From NCBI GenBank assembly GCA_021371965.1, contig JAJFVE010000141.1, positions 1-64,000 of the forward strand: a stretch of DNA of 64,000 bases, read 5' to 3'. The notes beneath the pieces were generated by a model. The model was not told the DNA's origin and ran no database searches. It worked only from the letters and a program-made list of their open reading frames with translations. A program made the translations under genes and the position numbers. This document shows positions 59,620 to 64,000 of this stretch, in pieces. This DNA is from Planctomycetaceae bacterium. GTDB taxonomy: Bacteria > Planctomycetota > Phycisphaerae > SM23-33. The first letter of the stretch is position 1, and the number at the start of each line of letters is the position of its first letter.

Positions 59620-62010
59620 TTACTCGGCGCTGAATTGCAGGCGCTCGCCGACCGCCGTCGACAGGACGATCAATGGGCGGTCGTCAATCGTCCTCACGCC
59701 GTTGCGTTCGACTATGGCCCGCGGCCACGGATTGACCAGGCGCAACTCGCTGCCGCGTTCGCTGAACACCTCGATCCATCGGACGCAGCCAGCCTCGATG
59801 CGGGCGCTGACCAGGAAGGCCCCGACGGCGCGGAGGGTGCGAAACTCGGCGTCGCCGGCGGAGAGCGGCCAATTGGGGAACAGGCGAATTTCGCCGGTGT
59901 AGCTTTGCAGCAGGGCCTCGTTGACGACGGCCGGGAGGGCGAAGTTCTCAAACCAGATGCCCATGTTGGCCATGTAGTCGAACGGCGTGTGGTCGTTGTA
60001 GCGCCCGCCGCCCTCGAGGTTTTTGTTGGCGCAAGTGCCGTTGGGCAGCGTGTTGAAGGCGACGTCGCGTTTGAATCGCTCCAGGTCCAGCCTGCCCAGG
60101 CGGGCGGCCTGCATGGGGATGAATACCAGGTGGTTGCCTCCCTCGTTACGGTGCGAGGCGAGGGTGTTGGCGGCGATGTGCTGGATCTCGGGCGGCGAGT
60201 GCAGGCCGTGCTCCTCGGCCGGGAAGACGGTCATCATGGGGTTGGGGGTATTGAAGACAATGTCCGGCTCGCCGCCGGGGACGTCGAGGAAGACCTCGCC
60301 ATAGGTTGGGTGAACCGTGGTGCTGTAGTCGGGCAATTGGGCCTGGTAGCGGGCGATGCGGTCCAGCAGGTCGCGTTCCTGCTCTTCGATATCCAAGGCG
60401 GCGCAGGCGCCGGCGTAGGCGCGGAAAAGGAATCGCGTCAAGGCCAGGTCCACCAGGCCGTCGTGGTTGCGGTCGAGCCCCGGGCGCAGGCCTCCGTTCA
60501 TCTCCGGCGAGACGGTGGGGAACAGGTGGCGTCGGTCGTCGCCCCATTGGGGGCCGGCGGCCTCAGGGCGTTCGAGATAGGCGGCCATGAAGACCGTGGC
60601 GTCTTTCATCGCCGGGAAGGCCTGTTCGCGAAGGAAGGCAAGGTCGCCGGTGTAGCGGTAGTGCCACCAGAGGCTCTGGACGGTCCAGGGGGTCTCGAAG
60701 ATCTCCCAGCCCCATGTGGGCGTGGGGTAAGGGAACATGGTCATCGGCACCGGGTAGGCGCTGTGCGGGAAGGCTGCCCCGCCCAGACGGTAATAGTCGT
60801 GGGCATGGCGGCGAGACAGCGGAAGCAGACGGTCATTGACCAGGCGGACATAAGGCTCGTGCAGGTCCGCATGGTTGGAGGAGAAGCACACCCAGAATGG
60901 CTGCTGGGTGTTGTAGTTCATATGGTAGTCGCCGTGCCAGGCGTTGCCGATGCCGCCGAAACTCCAGTTGGCGAAGAGTCCCGGGCAGGTGACGCCGGGG
61001 CGGATCGCGCAGCGGAAGAAGTAAAGGTTGCGATACCAGATCCCCTCGAGCTCGGCGTCGGCCAGGCGGACGGTGCAGCGCGACCAGAACTCCTGCCAGG
61101 CAGCCTGGCTTTCGCGGCGGGCGGCGGCAACGGCCTCGCTCGTCGGCGCCGCCACGGCGGGTACTCGGGCGGGAAGGTCGGCGGCGAGGCCTTGGTCGAG
61201 CTGGACGCACAGGATGCACGGGCCCTCGACGCTGAGGCGATAGTTGTACGGCTCGCGCTCCAGGTGCCAGTTCACGTGTTCCCCGACGCCCAGCGCGCCA
61301 TTCACGCGGGCCGACAGGACGAACGCCCGGTCGCCGGGATCGCCCGTGGCAGCATCGTACGCCTCCGGCTCCAACGCCGGTAGCACCTGGCGCAGCGACA
61401 CCGTGTCGTCAGTCACTGACAGGGCCGCGGGGGGGAACTCTCGCGGCGTGTTCGGGTCGGGCAGCAGATTCATCCGATGGAAGGGGGCCGCGATGGGGGC
61501 GCCCTCCCTCGTGTGACTGCTGATCCAGAGGCGGTCGGCCGTCATGTCCACGAAGATCCGCACGTGGACCTCGCTGCCGCGCACGAGCAGCCGCACGGTG
61601 CAGGCGCCGTCGGCGGGGTCGACGCAATGGCCCAGGACGTCGACGGGCAACCGGCGGTCCCACCCCAGCACGAGGCTGCCGCAGGGCATCGGGCGCGGGT
61701 AGGGCTTGCGGTAGTTTTCCCCGGTCATCTGGAGGTACTGCGCGTACCAGGGGTCGCTCTCCAGGAACCGCAGCGTGGGCGGGATGGCCTGCACTTTTGC
61801 CATCACCTCCGGAAACGTCATCAGCTTGTCCTTGTTCTTCTCGCTGATGCGGATGTCCCAGACGTCGTTGTGGCCGAAGTGGATAGCCAGGGCGTCGGGA
61901 CGCGTGCAGACGATCGCGCCCAAGCCGCCATTGCCCAGTACGCCGCCCTGGAAGAAGTTGACGGCCGGACCACGGTATTCGATGGCGTGGCGTGACGCTG
62001 GATGTGGCAT
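59620..62010 (-). CDS. Glycoside hydrolase, six-hairpin (GH95-like) type
   Basis: A 796-residue protein from ATG 62010 (GGAG seven bases upstream). The beginning FFQGGVLGNGGLGAIVCTRPDALAIHFGHNDVWDIRI is the typical opening of GH95-like (alpha/alpha)6 enzymes. A mid-chain WHGDYHMNYNTQQPFW and the C-terminal NGTCANKNLEGGGRYNDHTPFD are consistent with the catalytic barrel, and a C-terminal beta domain follows. Related enzymes act on fucosides or galactosides. No signal peptide is seen, so the substrate is probably taken up first or the enzyme leaves the cell by another route. The family assignment is by shape only. Confidence 0.65.
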   Translation of the reverse strand: MPHPASRHAIEYRGPAVNFFQGGVLGNGGLGAIVCTRPDALAIHFGHNDVWDIRISEKNKDKLMTFPEVMAKVQAIPPTLRFLESDPWYAQYLQMTGENYRKPYPRPMPCGSLVLGWDRRLPVDVLGHCVDPADGACTVRLLVRGSEVHVRIFVDMTADRLWISSHTREGAPIAAPFHRMNLLPDPNTPREFPPAALSVTDDTVSLRQVLPALEPEAYDAATGDPGDRAFVLSARVNGALGVGEHVNWHLEREPYNYRLSVEGPCILCVQLDQGLAADLPARVPAVAAPTSEAVAAARRESQAAWQEFWSRCTVRLADAELEGIWYRNLYFFRCAIRPGVTCPGLFANWSFGGIGNAWHGDYHMNYNTQQPFWVCFSSNHADLHEPYVRLVNDRLLPLSRRHAHDYYRLGGAAFPHSAYPVPMTMFPYPTPTWGWEIFETPWTVQSLWWHYRYTGDLAFLREQAFPAMKDATVFMAAYLERPEAAGPQWGDDRRHLFPTVSPEMNGGLRPGLDRNHDGLVDLALTRFLFRAYAGACAALDIEEQERDLLDRIARYQAQLPDYSTTVHPTYGEVFLDVPGGEPDIVFNTPNPMMTVFPAEEHGLHSPPEIQHIAANTLASHRNEGGNHLVFIPMQAARLGRLDLERFKRDVAFNTLPNGTCANKNLEGGGRYNDHTPFDYMANMGIWFENFALPAVVNEALLQSYTGEIRLFPNWPLSAGDAEFRTLRAVGAFLVSARIEAGCVRWIEVFSERGSELRLVNPWPRAIVERNGVRTIDDRPLIVLSTAVGERLQFSAE

Positions 62011-62336
62011 GAGGAACTCCCGATCAGGCTGTCTATCCCGAAAACTCAATCCGGCCAGTGAAGTAGCCGTCAGACACCGACGGCCTCCGCTATGGATCAT
62101 ACTGGACTCACCTCGCTCCGACCAAGGGCGATGCCGGCGGTGAGTTGGAACGCTGCAACTGGGAAGCGGACCGCACAGCCTGCAATACCGGCTGACCAAC
62201 CTGCTGACCAGCTATCGGGCCAAACTTGACCTGGACAGTTTCAGCGAAATCCTCGACAGTGCCGGCGTCTTCGGCACAAGCGGATTAACGTTCAAGAATC
62301 TGGTCGCGGGCGTATCGTTAGAATCTAGCTGGTATT
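62011..62336. other. Intergenic stretch, possible decayed coding trace
   Basis: 326 bases separate two genes on the minus strand. No gene on the minus strand is supported. A plus-strand frame without start codon (about 62141-62340) reads like protein (SLQYRLTNLLTSYRAKLDLD and FSEILDSAGVFGTSGLTFKN), followed by further open codons over the kinase gene. It could be a remnant of a deleted gene. I would not call it a gene. No promoter or repeat is visible. Confidence 0.35.
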
Positions 62337-64000
62337 TCAAGAGCTATATGGCAATTTGCCAGACTCGTTCGCATCCTTCGGCCGCTGCGCCGCGCACGTT
62401 CGAATGGCGGCCACCAGAGCTTCAGATGGCCCGCTCTTGGTCAGGTATTGTGTCGCTCCGGCCTCGATCATAGCCTTGGCCTGCTCTTCCTGCTCGTACA
62501 TGGATAGACCAATGATGTGTATTTCGGGGTGCTCTTTGTGTACGGCACGTGTGGCCTCTATGCCATTGAGCTTAGGCATGCTCATGTCCATCAGGATTAC
62601 ACCGGGAAGCAGCGTGTTCGCAAGTTCGATGGCCGCCTGCCCATCGGCCGCCTCGCCCACGATTTCGATATCCGGCTCTTCGTCGAGCAGGCGAGCCAAG
62701 CCTTCCCGCAAGACGGGATGGTCGTCGGCGAGCATCACTCGGATCGTGGCGCCGGATTTCGGTGAAAAGGCCTTAATCGCCTCTGCGCCAAGAGCTGTCT
62801 TCGGCGCGGCGACTGTAACGAAAGTATCTGGCGCCGTTACGTGCCCCAGTGGAACTGTCAGTCTGAACCGACTCCCCTTGCCAGGGTCACTGTCGATGGC
62901 CATCGCTCCGCCGATGAAGGTCAGACGCTCCTGGATGCTGAATAACCCAAATCCCGCGCCAATCTGACCGGCCTTCTTGAGACTGGATGGATCGAAGCCG
63001 GGGCCGGCGTCGCTGACAGTCACCTGCAGTCGCTCTCCTTCGATCCGGCGAATATCGACATTCACCGACCTCACCTTGGCATGTTTGGCGGCGTTGAAAA
63101 GCAGCTCGCGGACCGACTCGAACAGCAGGATCTTGACGTCGTCTTCCAGCGTCGGCAGTTGTTCTTCTTGCCTCGATAGATCGACGATCAGGCCGTGCTT
63201 GTCGGCCATCCACCGCTCCAGCCATTCCAGCCCTTCCATCAAGCCGCCTTCGTGAAGAATCGGCGGACTCAATTCGGCCGTCAACGACCGCGACTCGCTG
63301 ATCGCCGCATCGAGAAGGTCTTCGATCTCCCGTGAAGCCTCTTTGAGCAGCGGTTCAGCATTGCGGCCCAGAATGGCTGTGTGGTACTTGGCTCCGACCA
63401 GCAACTGCTGGAGGTGGTCATGCAACAATTTGGCCATCCGGCGGCGCTCATGCTGTTCCGTCAGGGTCAGCTCACCGGCCAGAGCGCGGAGCTGCTCGGC
63501 CCGCTGCGCCAGTTCCGCCGTCCGCTCCTGGACACGCTGTTCCAGTTCATCCTTGGCCCGGCGCAGGTCTTCCTCGGCCTGTCTGCGGGCGGTGACATCA
63601 ATGCAGATACCGGCCATCCGGAGCGGACGCCCATTCTCGTCATATGTTCCTTGCCCCAATGCATTGATCCAACGAACCTCGTTATCGGGTCGCACGATGC
63701 GGTACTGGCTGTCCAGAGAGTGATGCTCTGCCAGCGCCCGTTGGATCCTCGAAGCGGCAGCTTCTCTGTCGTCGGGATGAAGAATGGACTGCCACACCGC
63801 AAAGGAGGCCGGGGTCGTCCGCGGGTCGACGCCGAACAGCCCAAACATCTCGGGTGACCACGCAATCGTGTTGGCAGCAATATCCCAGTCCCACGCTCCG
63901 GCCCCTGCAGCGCGTCGCGTCATTCCCAGACGTTCATTTACTTCGCGCAATTGTTGCTCGGCCTGCTTGCGGGCGGTGATGTCGCGGATGATGGCCCACA
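62337..64000 (-). CDS. PAS-histidine kinase with C-terminal receiver, 5' end outside
   Basis: The frame stays open to the right edge, so only the last 554 codons are present. Order: the tail of a PAS/PAC (WAIIRDITARKQAEQQLREV), a full PAS/PAC domain (AWDWDIAANTIAWSPEMFGL), a coiled coil, a HisKA_3 dimerisation helix (ERRRMAKLLHDHLQQ, phospho-His), an HATPase (LLFNAAKHAKVRSVNV, DAGPGFD, GAGFGLFSIQERL), and a NarL-type receiver (MLADDHPVLREGLARLL, ILMDMSMPKLNGIEA). The receiver has no DNA-binding tail. The partner and signal are unknown. Confidence 0.9.
   Translation of the reverse strand, partial: WAIIRDITARKQAEQQLREVNERLGMTRRAAGAGAWDWDIAANTIAWSPEMFGLFGVDPRTTPASFAVWQSILHPDDREAAASRIQRALAEHHSLDSQYRIVRPDNEVRWINALGQGTYDENGRPLRMAGICIDVTARRQAEEDLRRAKDELEQRVQERTAELAQRAEQLRALAGELTLTEQHERRRMAKLLHDHLQQLLVGAKYHTAILGRNAEPLLKEASREIEDLLDAAISESRSLTAELSPPILHEGGLMEGLEWLERWMADKHGLIVDLSRQEEQLPTLEDDVKILLFESVRELLFNAAKHAKVRSVNVDIRRIEGERLQVTVSDAGPGFDPSSLKKAGQIGAGFGLFSIQERLTFIGGAMAIDSDPGKGSRFRLTVPLGHVTAPDTFVTVAAPKTALGAEAIKAFSPKSGATIRVMLADDHPVLREGLARLLDEEPDIEIVGEAADGQAAIELANTLLPGVILMDMSMPKLNGIEATRAVHKEHPEIHIIGLSMYEQEEQAKAMIEAGATQYLTKSGPSEALVAAIRTCAAQRPKDANESGKLPYSS

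Noticed and set aside
1..64000. CRISPR arrays, insertion-sequence transposases, integrases and rRNA genes
   Set aside because: No regularly spaced direct repeats with unique spacers, no DDE or tyrosine recombinase motifs and no rRNA-like conserved stretches were seen.

Overview
The window reads as a piece of a high-GC planctomycete chromosome, most likely of the class Phycisphaerae. This is an inference. The grounds are a bacterial topoisomerase VI B subunit, a fused SecD-SecF, MJ0042-type zinc ribbons, low-complexity Thr-Gln-Pro linkers, FtsX-type permeases of extreme size, and intergenic DNA full of short-period repeats. No rRNA or other phylogenetic marker is present apart from the last 57 codons of recA at the left edge.

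Layout. 1-3775: recA tail, then small envelope proteins and a translationally coupled pair of alpha/beta hydrolases, all on the minus strand. 4054-17959: seven co-directional, mostly overlapping genes: an unknown protein, a PqqD-like protein, an 896-residue FtsX permease, an ABC ATPase, a 2105-residue FtsX permease carrying an M28-peptidase-like domain, a polytopic membrane protein and a second ABC ATPase. 18041-25995: topoisomerase VI B behind a double palindromic operator, a fluoride module (DUF190, CrcB), RecJ, the phosphatidylethanolamine operon (psd-pssA) and a metallophosphoesterase. 26134-36354: nitroreductase, two paralogous secreted proteins made of four tandem STN-like repeats, an oxidoreductase, a URO-D family protein and SecDF. 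36588-41587: a four-gene operon for an esterified amino sugar or glycoside (double esterase, BadF-type kinase, NagB-like isomerase, GH4 glycosidase). 41714-53950: methyltransferase, HD-GYP protein, CsrA, MtnA, MoaD, ThpR, a PfkB kinase, GltX and several small membrane proteins.

54090-59456 is an accessory patch next to tRNA-Pro(CGG): a 25-residue basic peptide, the tRNA with its own promoter and terminator, then a divergent pair. One gene encodes an RyR domain fused to a four-helix SLATT-like membrane module; the other encodes a zinc ribbon-TIR-transmembrane protein with a 700-residue tail. The pair is a plausible nucleotide-signal or anti-phage system. The right edge holds a glycoside hydrolase and a PAS/histidine kinase/receiver gene that runs off the window.

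The strongest unexplained non-coding signal is a set of intergenic short-period repeats (9-nt and 7-nt units). Gene-end copies sit at or just after stop codons in the same orientation as the gene, and some supply the stop codon itself. A 309-bp nested palindromic element at 43355-43663 is a second. The two best candidates for an undescribed system are the ABC/M28/PqqD operon and the TIR/RyR-SLATT pair.
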